From Persicitalea sp964500445 (GTDB lineage: Bacteria; Bacteroidota; Bacteroidia; Cytophagales; Spirosomataceae), in contig CAZCOG010000019.1 of the NCBI GenBank assembly GCA_964500445.1, positions 1 to 64,000 on the forward strand: a stretch of DNA of 64,000 nt. The letters are read 5' to 3'. The position numbers and the translations under genes were made by a program. The notes below the pieces were generated by a model, which was given only the letters and a program-made list of their open reading frames with translations, was not told the DNA's origin and ran no database searches. This document shows positions 32,829-42,023 of this stretch, in pieces (within the stretch, counting starts at the first letter, position 1; every line of letters begins with the position of its first letter).

Positions 32829-35261
32829 TCATTCGCTCCGCAGCGACTTCACCGGGTTCGCTAACGCAGCTTTTACACTTTGAAAACTAATGGTAAACAG
32901 CGCCACAACTACTGAAAGTAGTCCAGCCAGCGCAAACACCCACCAGGAAATGTCCACCTTGTAGGCAAAATCCTGCAACCATTGCTCCATTCCGTACCAG
33001 GCGATAGGGCTGGCGATGAGCAGGGCAATCAGCACTGGTTTCAGGAAATCTTTTGATAACAAAGCGACGATAGCACCCACGGAAGAGCCAAGTACCTTTC
33101 GGACACCTATTTCCTTGGTACGTTGTTCGGCGGTGAAGGTAGCCAGGCCAAAAAGCCCGAGGCAGGCAACGAAGATCGTCAGTCCGGCAAAGAGGCCCAG
33201 AATTTGCCCCGTTTTCTGCTCGGCGCGGTAGGTAGCGTTGAAGTTTTCTTCCAAGAAAGAGTACTTGAAGGGCGCGTCCGTTGCCAGCGCTGACCACTGT
33301 TTCTCCACTGACTGCAGCAAGGACGGAACGTCGCGGGTCTTTACCTTCACCAGGATCGAGCCGCTGTTACCGCCCAGCGTCATCATCAGCGGCGTGATCC
33401 GCTCGTGCAGCGATTTGAAATTGAAATCTTTGACAATCCCGATCACCCGGTAGGTAGTTTTAGTCCCCTCGTTATTGGGCCGGGTCACGGTATGACCGAT
33501 GGCATCTTGGCCCCAGCCCATTTCCTTCGCCGCCGTTTCATTCAGAATAATACCCGACGAATCGGTACCAAAATCCGGCGAGAAATTGCGCCCGGCGACC
33601 ATAGTCATGCCCAGCGTCGGAATGTAGTTTTCGTCCATATCGTACCGGATGCCCTTGGTAAACTCATTAACTTTATCGTCGCCGTACACCAAGAAATTAT
33701 TGTTGTACGAAGGTCCAGCCGGAACATAGCCAGAAATAGTAGCATCGGCGACTCGCGAATCCTGGACGAGCTGTTTTCTGAGCAATTGTTCGTTCGGTCC
33801 CAGACGGGACGTTTCCCGCAACACAAGTACCTGGTCTTTGTCATAACCCAGTTTGGCATTCTGGATAAATCGCAGTTGCTGATAAACTACCGTCGTGCCG
33901 ACGATGAGAATAATCGAAATACAAAATTGCACGACGACCAGAGTACCCCGCAACCCGAGGCTGCGACGCCCGCTGACTGACCCCGGATTTGACCCGCCTT
34001 TCAGAACGCTGATGGGTTTGAATGAAGAAAGGAAAAAAGCCGGATAACTACCCGCCAGCAGGCCAACTACTACGCCCAGAAGCAAGAGGCCCGGCACAAG
34101 CCAGGGCATGGATGTAAGGCTGAGCTGTAGATTTTTATCGGCCAGATTATTGAATAGAGGCACGGCCACCCATACCAATAGGACCGATAGTAATAGCGCC
34201 ACGGCAGTCAGCAGGATGGATTCGAACAGAAATTGTCCGACCAGGATACACTTTTTCGAGCCCATTACTTTGCGAATACCCACTTCCCGCGCCCGTTTCG
34301 ATGCTCCAGCGGTACTGAGATTCATGAAATTAATGCAGGCGATCAGCAGCATGAATAGGGCAATGGCACCAAAAATATAGACGTAGCGCGCATCGCCCGA
34401 AGGCCCCAGGTCATAGGCAAAATCGGAGTGCAGGTGGATGTCTGTGAGCGGTTGGAGTTGCAGGCCGAGGTCGTTGCCCTGTTCGCGAAACTGCGCGTAG
34501 TTCATACCAAAAGCCTGCTTGATTTCCGGTCCCATGTACTTTTCCACGACCTGCGGTAGTTTGGCTTGCAGCTTGTGGTAGTCGTACCCCTCGGGCAGGA
34601 CGAGGTAGGTAAAGAATTCCGACTGCATCCAGGAATTGACTTTGGCTTCGGCCAGACCTGCCATCGAAATCAGGAAATCATAGTGAAAATGGGAATTGGT
34701 GGGCCAGTCGGCCATGACTCCGGTAATTTCCATCACCTCGCCGTAGTTTTTGGTAGCGAGGGTTTGGCCAATCGGGTCTTGGTCACCAAAGTACTTTTGG
34801 GCCATTGTCTGGCTAATCACCAGCGTGTTCGGCTTGACAAGGGCAGTTTGAGCGTTTCCTCTCAGTAGCGGAAAACTAAAAACCTGCAGGAAATTGGAAT
34901 CGACGAAAGCTACGCCGTTCTCTTCAAATATCTGATCCCCCTTCTCTAAAATGAATCTTTGCGCCTGCCGTAGTCTCGTGGCTTCCAGTACTTCGGGGTA
35001 TTCTCGCACCAGGGTTTTGGCGGTGGGCGGCATGACGTTGGCTTCGTTGATCTTGTTGCCGCTCATGTTAGCCCGGAAAGTCACCCGCACGATTTGGTCG
35101 GCTTTTTCGTGGAAGCGATCGTAGCTTAGTTCGTCCAGCACAAACAGGCCGATGAGCAGGCATGTCGCCAGACCAATGGCCAGGCCGATGATGTTGATGG
35201 CCGAAAACAACTTGTTTCTGGCTAGGGTTCGGAGGGCAATTTTGAGGTAGTTATTTAGCAT
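32829..35261 (-). CDS. FtsX/MacB-type ABC transporter permease
   Basis: 810 residues: start MLNNYLKIALRTLARNK, first FtsX segment REVGIRKVMGSKK near 340, second KEIGVRKVLGSS near 735, tail NPVKSLRSE (Lys in place of the Glu seen in the other four). First gene of the minus-strand permease array. The array order and closely similar ends indicate tandem duplication. Substrate unknown; by family, export or extraction of an envelope molecule powered by a separate ATPase. Confidence 0.9.
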   Translation of the reverse strand: MLNNYLKIALRTLARNKLFSAINIIGLAIGLATCLLIGLFVLDELSYDRFHEKADQIVRVTFRANMSGNKINEANVMPPTAKTLVREYPEVLEATRLRQAQRFILEKGDQIFEENGVAFVDSNFLQVFSFPLLRGNAQTALVKPNTLVISQTMAQKYFGDQDPIGQTLATKNYGEVMEITGVMADWPTNSHFHYDFLISMAGLAEAKVNSWMQSEFFTYLVLPEGYDYHKLQAKLPQVVEKYMGPEIKQAFGMNYAQFREQGNDLGLQLQPLTDIHLHSDFAYDLGPSGDARYVYIFGAIALFMLLIACINFMNLSTAGASKRAREVGIRKVMGSKKCILVGQFLFESILLTAVALLLSVLLVWVAVPLFNNLADKNLQLSLTSMPWLVPGLLLLGVVVGLLAGSYPAFFLSSFKPISVLKGGSNPGSVSGRRSLGLRGTLVVVQFCISIILIVGTTVVYQQLRFIQNAKLGYDKDQVLVLRETSRLGPNEQLLRKQLVQDSRVADATISGYVPAGPSYNNNFLVYGDDKVNEFTKGIRYDMDENYIPTLGMTMVAGRNFSPDFGTDSSGIILNETAAKEMGWGQDAIGHTVTRPNNEGTKTTYRVIGIVKDFNFKSLHERITPLMMTLGGNSGSILVKVKTRDVPSLLQSVEKQWSALATDAPFKYSFLEENFNATYRAEQKTGQILGLFAGLTIFVACLGLFGLATFTAEQRTKEIGVRKVLGSSVGAIVALLSKDFLKPVLIALLIASPIAWYGMEQWLQDFAYKVDISWWVFALAGLLSVVVALFTISFQSVKAALANPVKSLRSE

Positions 35262-35357
35262 GGCCGTGAGGAGAAAAGGAAAATCTATATTTTTTGATCT
35301 TCAATCCGAAAAACTTGTGCCCGGCAACTAACTTACTGTGAATCAGAAAGTCCATAA

Positions 35358-35403
35358 ACCAAAACTGTCCGATTCCGAACACTTTTGGTTCGGAATCGGA
35401 CAG
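35358..35403 (-). terminator. Long perfect hairpin terminator after the VapC-like gene
   Basis: A perfect 16-bp stem (35365-35380 with 35388-35403), 7-nt loop, followed on the minus strand by TTTTGGTTT. It lies 28 bp beyond the VapC-like stop and upstream of the permease array, so it insulates the array from the toxin pair. Confidence 0.8.
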
Positions 35404-35430
35404 TAGTCAATAATTGATGAATCAGACTGA

Positions 35431-35814
35431 TTATTCGAAAGGGTTTACGATCGTAAGACCCTCAATGGATTTGAAGTCCGACACGTTACGTGTGAAGAGC
35501 GCTAGTTGATATGCCAAGGCTGTTGCAGCTATGATGGCATCGGGCAACTTTATTTTATACTGGCGACGAATGGCAATGGTTCGTTCGACGACGGGTTCGT
35601 TCAAAGGAAGAACGATGGCAGCTTGTACGAACTGAACGATTTTTAAAGCTTCCTCCGCATTGGGCGCATTCCAGCCAAGTAGCTCAATTTTGCCAATAAC
35701 CGAAAGCATAAAGGGCTTTTCCGCAATATCCGCAATTGGTTTAGACGTGGTGGCGCTCAAAGTACCATTCAACAGGTAAATGGCTGTATTGCTATCTAAA
35801 ATGGCTCCTTCCAC
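35431..35814 (-). CDS. VapC-like PIN-domain toxin
   Basis: 127 residues. The PIN core is AILDSNTAIYLL (Asp near 7), a central KIELLGW with conserved Glu, KLPDAIIAATAL (Asp near 92) and FTRNVSDF. This is the standard VapC ribonuclease pattern. The start overlaps the DUF2281-like antitoxin gene by 19 bp. Type II toxin-antitoxin pair; the RNA target cannot be told. Confidence 0.9.
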   Translation of the reverse strand: MEGAILDSNTAIYLLNGTLSATTSKPIADIAEKPFMLSVIGKIELLGWNAPNAEEALKIVQFVQAAIVLPLNEPVVERTIAIRRQYKIKLPDAIIAATALAYQLALFTRNVSDFKSIEGLTIVNPFE

Positions 35815-36023
35815 TCGCTTCTTGTTTCAGTGAGGTATTCATCGAACGCTGCTACATCCAGATTGGGAGCGGTGCCGATGAACTCGGATAGCGCCGCTTT
35901 CGGCTTGGGTCCCGTGGATGTGATTCGGTATTTATAGCGCAAAAAGGCCACGAAATCGGCGACTTCCGCCTGAAGCGGAGGAGGCAAGATATCGATCGAC
36001 TCATGTAGCTGATGATTATCCAT
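35796..36023 (-). CDS. DUF2281-like antitoxin
   Basis: 75 residues from ATG 36023; a longer reading from 36080 adds an improbable 19-residue leader. The N-terminal ESIDILPPPLQAEVADFVAFL segment is the typical DUF2281 helix pair, followed by a flexible linker and a C-terminal acidic/aromatic tail (YLTETRSEWKEPF) that would mask the toxin. It overlaps the VapC-like gene by 19 bp. No separate DNA-binding domain is obvious. Confidence 0.82.
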   Translation of the reverse strand: MDNHQLHESIDILPPPLQAEVADFVAFLRYKYRITSTGPKPKAALSEFIGTAPNLDVAAFDEYLTETRSEWKEPF

Positions 36024-36141
36024 AACCAGAAAAATATTTGGCAAAAACATATTTCTGTAAATATAAAGGTTTTGAACCATTTATATTAGCGAACTGCATG
36101 AAGGCTAATCCGAGCTCACCAGCAACGCGCCGTTCATGGTA

Positions 36142-37014
36142 TTACACCTTCAGCCTTTTCTTCAAATAACTCAGAGCCATGTCATAAGCTTCCTTCGCTC
36201 CTTCGGCGTCGTACTTTGGGTTGCTGGGATTGGCAAAGCCGTGCACACCGGGGAATATTTTGTAAGTCAGCGTTTTGCCCGCTTTCTCCATGTTCGCATC
36301 GAACTGCTCGATGACTTCCTTGGAGATGCGTTCTTCGGTGGCGAAAAGGCCCAGGACGTCGCCGTTGAGGGTTTTGAGCCGTTCCACATCTTGTACGGGC
36401 ATACCGTAGTACATCACCGTTCCCACGGTATTCTTGCCGCCAAGTAAGCCCGATTGCAACGACCAGCCGCCACCGAAGCACCAGCCCACGTTGGCAATTT
36501 TCGCTTTGGGGCCGGCGAAAGCCAGACCTCCCTGCACGATGTCGGTAAGCCGTTTGTTGTCGGTGGCCATCATAAATTTACCCGCTTCCTGTGGATTGTC
36601 GGTTACCTTACCGTCGTACAGGTCCAAAGCAAGGACATTGACATCTTCCCCCAGGTCTTTGTAAAAAGTGTCGGACTGGCGGCGGATGTAGTCGTTCAGC
36701 CCCCACCATTCCTGATATACAAGCAGCCACTTGTCACTTTTCTTTTTGGCTTTGACAAAATAACCCTTGGCGTCCTTACCATCGGGCGTGGCGAAGGTGA
36801 TTTCTTCACCCATGCCATCGTAGTCGAGCGGCAGCGGCGACAGGTGCAGCGCCTGGAAAGCCGGATCGAGCGCAAATTGCTTCATGCCGTCGAGGGGCAA
36901 GGGCTTGTGGCAGATCGGAATCGCTGGCGTGGATTCGGTCGTTTCGAGATTCGAGGCCGGGAAATTGAACAAACCGGCCAGAATGAGCGGGAAGAGAATG
37001 AGAAATCGCATCAT
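36142..37014 (-). CDS. Dienelactone-hydrolase-family protein, exported
   Basis: 290 residues with an N-terminal hydrophobic signal. Alpha/beta hydrolase core: QEWWGLNDYIRR, ALDLYDGK, the nucleophile elbow GWCFGGG (Cys near residue 177) and the catalytic His in PGVHGFANP (near 256). The position of the usual catalytic Asp (after the strand LGLFATEE) is Glu. Dienelactone hydrolases open lactone rings in aromatic degradation, but many homologues have other ester or carbohydrate substrates. It lies alone 107 bp downstream of the SusD-like stop, beyond a terminator. Confidence 0.88.
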   Translation of the reverse strand: MMRFLILFPLILAGLFNFPASNLETTESTPAIPICHKPLPLDGMKQFALDPAFQALHLSPLPLDYDGMGEEITFATPDGKDAKGYFVKAKKKSDKWLLVYQEWWGLNDYIRRQSDTFYKDLGEDVNVLALDLYDGKVTDNPQEAGKFMMATDNKRLTDIVQGGLAFAGPKAKIANVGWCFGGGWSLQSGLLGGKNTVGTVMYYGMPVQDVERLKTLNGDVLGLFATEERISKEVIEQFDANMEKAGKTLTYKIFPGVHGFANPSNPKYDAEGAKEAYDMALSYLKKRLKV

Positions 37015-37034
37015 GGATATGAATAATTAAGATG

Positions 37035-37085
37035 AAAAAAGCCTCCGATCGGAGAGATAAATACTTTCTCCCAATCGAAGGCTTA
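37035..37085 (-). terminator. Terminator after the SusD-like gene
   Basis: Imperfect stem of about 15 bp (AAGCCTTCGAT paired with ATCGGAGGCTT on the minus strand) followed by six T. It ends the susC-susD transcript ahead of the dienelactone hydrolase gene. Confidence 0.8.
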
Positions 37086-37120
37086 ATAACTGCAAACACC
37101 GTCAAGTGTTTACCAAGTAC

Positions 37121-38527
37121 CTATTTGTCCCAAAATAAGGGATCAGACAATGGACCGATGGCAGGTACATTTACGCCGTTTTCCGCATTTTCGCGACTTG
37201 GATAAGCCACCCGGCGAATATAGGTCTGCAACGCAGCATTTACCGGGAGCTTAAAATCCTTGTATTTGTAGTCGAAGCGGCGGGCGTCATTCCAGGCCTC
37301 AGGGTTGAGGTAGGTGACGACGTACTTTTCCTTAAAGATCAAAGCCAAAGTAAGGTTGGCGGCGCCTACCGACACGCTTGGATCACTGATGTACTTATCG
37401 CGGGCAGCGGCGGCCACGCCGAGTTTGTCCATATTGGCGCGGATGCCAGCCAGATAGGCATTGTAGGCCCGCTCGCGGTTACCCGCGCGCAGGGCCGCTT
37501 CGGCTTCGATCATTTTCACTTCGGCGTAAGTCACGATCAGCAACGGCGAATTGTCCCCGGTGAGTGGAGAGTTGAGCGAGATATAGCTTTCGTCTTTTAC
37601 CGTGTTGGCCGCACCCACGTTACCCTGTCCGTTGACGGTTCCTTTGTACACACCGTCTACGGTTTTATCGGTGATCTTTTCAATGCGGGGATCAAAAACA
37701 CCGTAGGTAGTACCATTGAGATGGTTCACGAGTTGGGTCGAGAGCCAGCCGTCAAGTACCAGCAACGCGTTGTTACGGGCCACCTGCGCCCAGGGATTAC
37801 GGAGCAGGAAGGTACTCATCTGCGCATCGTCGGCATTGGAAGTGTACGACTTACTCACCGCTTCCAGTACCGCATTAGGGTCATAGCTTGCTTTCTTGGA
37901 AACCTTATTGAGCATCCGGGCTTTCAGGGCGTAAGCCGTTTTCAGCCATGCCTCGCGGCTGCCCCCGTGAATCAGATCGTCCGGGGCGCTAAGCTTAACT
38001 TTGGAGTCGGTCTTGGACAATTCCGTGATACCTTCGTTGAGTAAGTTCAGGGCGTTAGTATACATTTCCTCTTCCGAGTCGTATTTCGGGGTGAGCGGTT
38101 CTCCCGTGAAAGCTTCCATGAAAGGACCGGCTCCGAAGGTGTCGGCGACCAGGTTCAGGTGGTAAGCAAGCATGACATCGGCTACCCCTACGTACTCGGT
38201 CGCTTCCTGTTCCGTGGCAAACCGCTTCATGTCGGTCAGGTCGGCCATGGCATAGTAAAGAAAATCCCAGGTACTGGAATAATCCGTTTCCTGGTAAGTA
38301 TCCGTAGAACCTCCCGCGCCGGGATTGGCCAGGTATTGCACGAAGTAAGAAGTGATATTGCCCACCCGTTGCGAGTTCAAACCCGTTTTTTGGGTCGTCG
38401 TGGCAAGCAGCGACTTCAACGGCGGATTGGAAATCAGGTTGGGATTTTCGTTCAGATCGAAATAGTCCTTACAGCCGCTCAACCCGAAAGTGGTGAGGAG
38501 GGCTATGGTGAATATGATGCGTTTCAT
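37121..38527 (-). CDS. SusD/RagB-like outer-membrane lipoprotein
   Basis: 468 residues from ATG 38527; a longer upstream reading runs into the intergenic palindrome. A clear lipobox FGLSGC gives Cys19 as the lipidated residue. The sequence continues DYFDLNENPN, typical of the SusD-like_2 group, with Trp/Tyr-rich TPR-like regions and the late AWNDARRFDY segment. SusD proteins lie on the cell surface over a SusC channel and capture glycans or other oligomers. It follows the SusC-like gene by 104 bp (a word-repeat palindrome lies between). No hydrolase gene belongs obviously to the pair, except the broken GH63-like gene 6 kb away on the other strand. Confidence 0.93.
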   Translation of the reverse strand: MKRIIFTIALLTTFGLSGCKDYFDLNENPNLISNPPLKSLLATTTQKTGLNSQRVGNITSYFVQYLANPGAGGSTDTYQETDYSSTWDFLYYAMADLTDMKRFATEQEATEYVGVADVMLAYHLNLVADTFGAGPFMEAFTGEPLTPKYDSEEEMYTNALNLLNEGITELSKTDSKVKLSAPDDLIHGGSREAWLKTAYALKARMLNKVSKKASYDPNAVLEAVSKSYTSNADDAQMSTFLLRNPWAQVARNNALLVLDGWLSTQLVNHLNGTTYGVFDPRIEKITDKTVDGVYKGTVNGQGNVGAANTVKDESYISLNSPLTGDNSPLLIVTYAEVKMIEAEAALRAGNRERAYNAYLAGIRANMDKLGVAAAARDKYISDPSVSVGAANLTLALIFKEKYVVTYLNPEAWNDARRFDYKYKDFKLPVNAALQTYIRRVAYPSRENAENGVNVPAIGPLSDPLFWDK

Positions 38528-38535
38528 TGTTTCAA

Positions 38536-38619
38536 TTAGTGAATTGTTGAATGTCGGAATTAGTGAATATTGCTTTCGCCGGATGTCAAATTTTATTCTG
38601 ACATTCCACAATTCACTAA
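38536..38619. repeat. Intergenic palindrome between SusC and SusD genes
   Basis: Arms 38536-38558 and 38597-38619 match at 21 of 23 positions in inverted orientation, with a 38-nt loop. Arms are made of TTAGTGAATTGTTGAATGTC-type words. It may attenuate transcription between the two genes. Confidence 0.75.
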
Positions 38620-38631
38620 TTCAATATTGAT

Positions 38632-41600
38632 TTAGAATCCTACGTTCAAAGTGAACAGATAACTCCTTACGGCGGGATAGACGAAGCCGGTGAAACCGGT
38701 TACGTTGCTGCCGCTGTTGAACGAGCTGGTTTCGGGATCGTAGCCTGAGTAGTTAGTAAAGAGCAGCAGGTTATTGCCCGTTACGCTGAGCTGGACATTA
38801 CGGATCGGTCCTTTTTTCAGGATCGAAGCGGGCAGGTTGTAGGCCAGCCGCACCGACCGAAGTCGCAGCCAGGACGCATCCTCAATGAAATTTTCGGAAA
38901 CGCCCCGGTACACGTTCCGGTAGTAGCCGTTGCCGTAGGGAACGCCGTCGGGACCCGTGCCCTGGCCCAGAAATACGGGCTTGGTGTTGGGCGTTCCGTC
39001 GGCAAGTACGCCGTCGAAAACGATGGTTTCGTTGCGGTTTTCGGTGTATTTGGCAATACCGAAAGCCGAGAAGAAATTGTCCAGCTGGTTATAACGATCC
39101 TGCCCCACCTGCGCGTCGAATAGTACCGACAGCGACAGGTCACGGTATTTGAAATTGTTATTCAGGCCACCTACCCAGCGAGGCAGGGCGTTACCAAGGA
39201 GTTTTTGGGTCGAATTGCGCACCGGAAAGCCATCGGCTCCGATCACTTTGGGACGGCTGGCATCGACGCGCATGGGGTCTTCTTCCTCACCGCTGGCGTA
39301 GTACCGCTGGTAGCTGGTACCATAAAGGTTGCCATAAGCCTCACCCGGAATCAGCTTCTGGCTTACAGTGGCCCCGGAATAGCCAAACTGCGAGGCGTAG
39401 CTAATCTCAGTCAAGCCTTCCCGAATGCTGATGACGCGGTTGCGGTTGGCTGACAAATTAAGATTGGCATCCCACGAAAAGTTGTTTTTCCTGATGGGCG
39501 AGCCCCGTAAAATAAACTCTACCCCCTGATTGCGCATGGTCCCGGAATTGACCGCCGCCGTTTCGTAGCCTGTTGCCGAGGAAACGTTTACGCTGATAAT
39601 CTGATCTTTGCTAAGGGAGTGGTAGTAGGTGAAATCAAGTCCTAACCGGCTGCCAAAAAAGCCCAATTCCAAACCGGCCTCGTAGGTCTCGGTGAACTCA
39701 GGCCGCAGCGTGGGATCACCCAGCAGCGAGCCGCGTGAGAAGCCGGTGACGCCCGTTGGCAGGCTTGAGTAAGAAGCGTAGCCCGTCGTGGTAGAGTAGG
39801 GGAGCGCATCCTTACCGATCTTGGCGTAAGAAGCTCTTAGTTTGCCCAGGCTCACGTAATTCGGGAGGTCAAACTGCTGTGAAAAGACGTAGCCGACGCT
39901 GGCTGAAGGGTAAAAGAACGAATTGTTGGGGGCCAATAGGGAAGAGGTGATATCGTTTCGGCCCGTCAATGTCAGAAAAAGGAAATCCTGGTAGTCAAGC
40001 GTCAGTTCGCCAAAAATTCCCATCAGGCGGTAGTCCTGCGCGCTTTGGGTAGGGGTGATCGTCTTGGCATTTCGCAGGTCGAAGTAGTCGTATACCGTAA
40101 GTTCATTGCCTTCTGCGCCGAAGCTGCGGATTTTGCGGTCGTACAGGTCGTGACCCACGCGCAAAGTACCTTTCAGATCCGTTCCCAGATTGGCCGTACC
40201 GCTTGCGGTGAAAGTAGAAGTAATGGACCTGAAAGCCGTGTGGTACTGGTACACAAAGCCCAGACCGTTATCTTCGTAAGTATCTTCGTCGGCAAAACCA
40301 CGGGGACCGGGAGCCGTGCGCAGCCGATCATCGGAGTACGTATCCAGTCCGGCCCGGTAGTTTAAGGTGAGCCACGTCAGCGGAGCGTAATTGAAATTGA
40401 TACCGCCGATCAGACGATTGACATTGTCGGTAAGCTTATTGGTGTAGGCTCCGTAAATCGGGTTGTTGTTACCGTACGTTTTCATCGTGCCGTCAGGCTT
40501 GATAAAATCGCGGACATCGTAACGCGGCGACCAGTAGTTGAGGCTCTCGTTGAAACGGTCGGCATTGTAGCGGTCACCGCCTGAGTTGATAAAATTCAGA
40601 TTGGTACTGGTGGTGAACTTTTCGCTGAACTTCACCTGGGCGTTCAGCCGCGCCGAGATTTTGTTGAAGTTCGTGAAGGGAATTACGCCCTCATGGTGCA
40701 AGTGCGACAACGAAGACAAAAAGGTGACTTTATCCGTACCGCCCGAAAAAGAGAGGTTGTTCTGAAATTGCTGGCCCTGCTGGTAAGCATCCCGAAAATG
40801 ATCGTAGAGTTTGTCAGGATGGGTAGGGTCGATTTTCTTGGCATCCGCCACGGTCGGTCCCCAAGATGGCCAAAAGCTATTTGGATCGTATTCTCCACTA
40901 TAACCAATCGTGTACTTATCCTGCGTTTCCGGGAATTTATTGACGTTCTCGACCCCATAAGTACTACTGAAGTTGGCCCGTAAAGCCCCCGATTTACCTG
41001 ATTTCGTAGTGATCACAACTACCCCATTCGCACCCCGGAGTCCGTACAGAGCCGTAGCGGCCCCACCTTTCAAAATATTGATGCTCTCCACATCGTCAGG
41101 GTTGATATCCGCCGCGCGGTTGGACATGCCCCGTAATTCGGCTCCGGAACCCTGGGTAGAGGTACTGTTATCCAAAAGAATGCCATCGATCACAAACAGA
41201 GGCTGATTGTCACGACCGACGTCGATGGAGTTGATCCCGCGGATCAGAATGCGGGCGCCCTGTCCGGGTGCACCGCCCGTACTGTTGATAGTAACCCCCG
41301 CTACTTTGCCCTGCAGGGCATTAACCAGGTTGGTCTGGCGGTTTTGTACCAGTTCCTCACTATCCACTCCCTGGGCAGAATAACCCAAAGCTTTTTTCGC
41401 GCGACCAATGCCTAGTTGCGTTACGACTACCTCATCCAGTAGTTTGGTGTCTTCGGCCAGGTTTACATTGATCGTGCTGCGGTTGTCGACGGCCACTTCC
41501 TGGGTAGTATAGCCAATAGAACTGAAAACCAGGGTTGTATTAGGAGATACTGCGATGCTATATGTGCCGGAGGCATCGGTGAGTGTTCCCCGGGAAGTAC

Positions 41601-41742
41601 CCTTCACGGCTACGCTCACGCCTGGTATCGTGGCACCGTCTCCCGAGGTGACAGTGCCGCTCACGGTTCGGTCCTGGGCGATGGCAACAGAAAGCCCCGC
41701 AAAGAGCCACGTCGCCAGCCAAATTTGTATAGTTTTTTTCAT
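38632..41742 (-). CDS. SusC/RagA-like TonB-dependent outer-membrane receptor
   Basis: 1036 residues. Signal peptide ends near VAIAQ. Residues ~25-105 are a carboxypeptidase-regulatory-like domain (GTVTSGDGATIPGVSVAVKG). The plug follows: LDEVVVTQLGIG, LQGKVAGVTIN, RGINS, and GPLYG-like ALYGLRGANGVVVITTK. The rest is a large beta-barrel ending in an aromatic residue (NVGF). The receptor imports substrates across the outer membrane using TonB energy, with the SusD-like lipoprotein as lid. An exact TATCTTTG box lies 45 bp upstream. The pair's substrate cannot be read; no SARP/hybrid regulator or sigma/anti-sigma pair sits alongside. Confidence 0.95.
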   Translation of the reverse strand: MKKTIQIWLATWLFAGLSVAIAQDRTVSGTVTSGDGATIPGVSVAVKGTSRGTLTDASGTYSIAVSPNTTLVFSSIGYTTQEVAVDNRSTINVNLAEDTKLLDEVVVTQLGIGRAKKALGYSAQGVDSEELVQNRQTNLVNALQGKVAGVTINSTGGAPGQGARILIRGINSIDVGRDNQPLFVIDGILLDNSTSTQGSGAELRGMSNRAADINPDDVESINILKGGAATALYGLRGANGVVVITTKSGKSGALRANFSSTYGVENVNKFPETQDKYTIGYSGEYDPNSFWPSWGPTVADAKKIDPTHPDKLYDHFRDAYQQGQQFQNNLSFSGGTDKVTFLSSLSHLHHEGVIPFTNFNKISARLNAQVKFSEKFTTSTNLNFINSGGDRYNADRFNESLNYWSPRYDVRDFIKPDGTMKTYGNNNPIYGAYTNKLTDNVNRLIGGINFNYAPLTWLTLNYRAGLDTYSDDRLRTAPGPRGFADEDTYEDNGLGFVYQYHTAFRSITSTFTASGTANLGTDLKGTLRVGHDLYDRKIRSFGAEGNELTVYDYFDLRNAKTITPTQSAQDYRLMGIFGELTLDYQDFLFLTLTGRNDITSSLLAPNNSFFYPSASVGYVFSQQFDLPNYVSLGKLRASYAKIGKDALPYSTTTGYASYSSLPTGVTGFSRGSLLGDPTLRPEFTETYEAGLELGFFGSRLGLDFTYYHSLSKDQIISVNVSSATGYETAAVNSGTMRNQGVEFILRGSPIRKNNFSWDANLNLSANRNRVISIREGLTEISYASQFGYSGATVSQKLIPGEAYGNLYGTSYQRYYASGEEEDPMRVDASRPKVIGADGFPVRNSTQKLLGNALPRWVGGLNNNFKYRDLSLSVLFDAQVGQDRYNQLDNFFSAFGIAKYTENRNETIVFDGVLADGTPNTKPVFLGQGTGPDGVPYGNGYYRNVYRGVSENFIEDASWLRLRSVRLAYNLPASILKKGPIRNVQLSVTGNNLLLFTNYSGYDPETSSFNSGSNVTGFTGFVYPAVRSYLFTLNVGF

Positions 41743-41786
41743 GGTTTAATAAAATTACAGGTTGGTGGAAAATAGTTGCATTCATT

Positions 41787-41794
41787 CAAAGATA
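41787..41794 (-). promoter_or_regulatory. Bacteroidota -7 box for the SusC-like gene
   Basis: Minus-strand TATCTTTG is an exact TAnnTTTG match, 45 bp before the start at 41742. No good TTTG partner is seen at 17-22 bp, so regulation through an extra factor is possible. Confidence 0.5.
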
Positions 41795-42023
41795 AGAGGC
41801 AAGATTAAAATCTGGGCAGAAAGTATGTAATTTTTTGATGGGCTGCAATAAAGAGGGGGTAGTTTGCTGCGTCTCCTATCTTTACTGAACTAGTTCGTTA
41901 AAGTGATGAATCAAGACAAAAGGGTGAATAGAGTTTGTTATTGCCCACAGGCCTTCCGTCGGTAATCACGCGCAGGTTTCAAAAAGTACTCTACTCTTAA
42001 CGAACCTAACGATACAGTAACCT

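Noticed and set aside
20449..36023. A single defence island
   Set aside because: AAA/DUF4143, Uma2 and two PIN toxins are scattered between permeases and lack any core of a known defence system.
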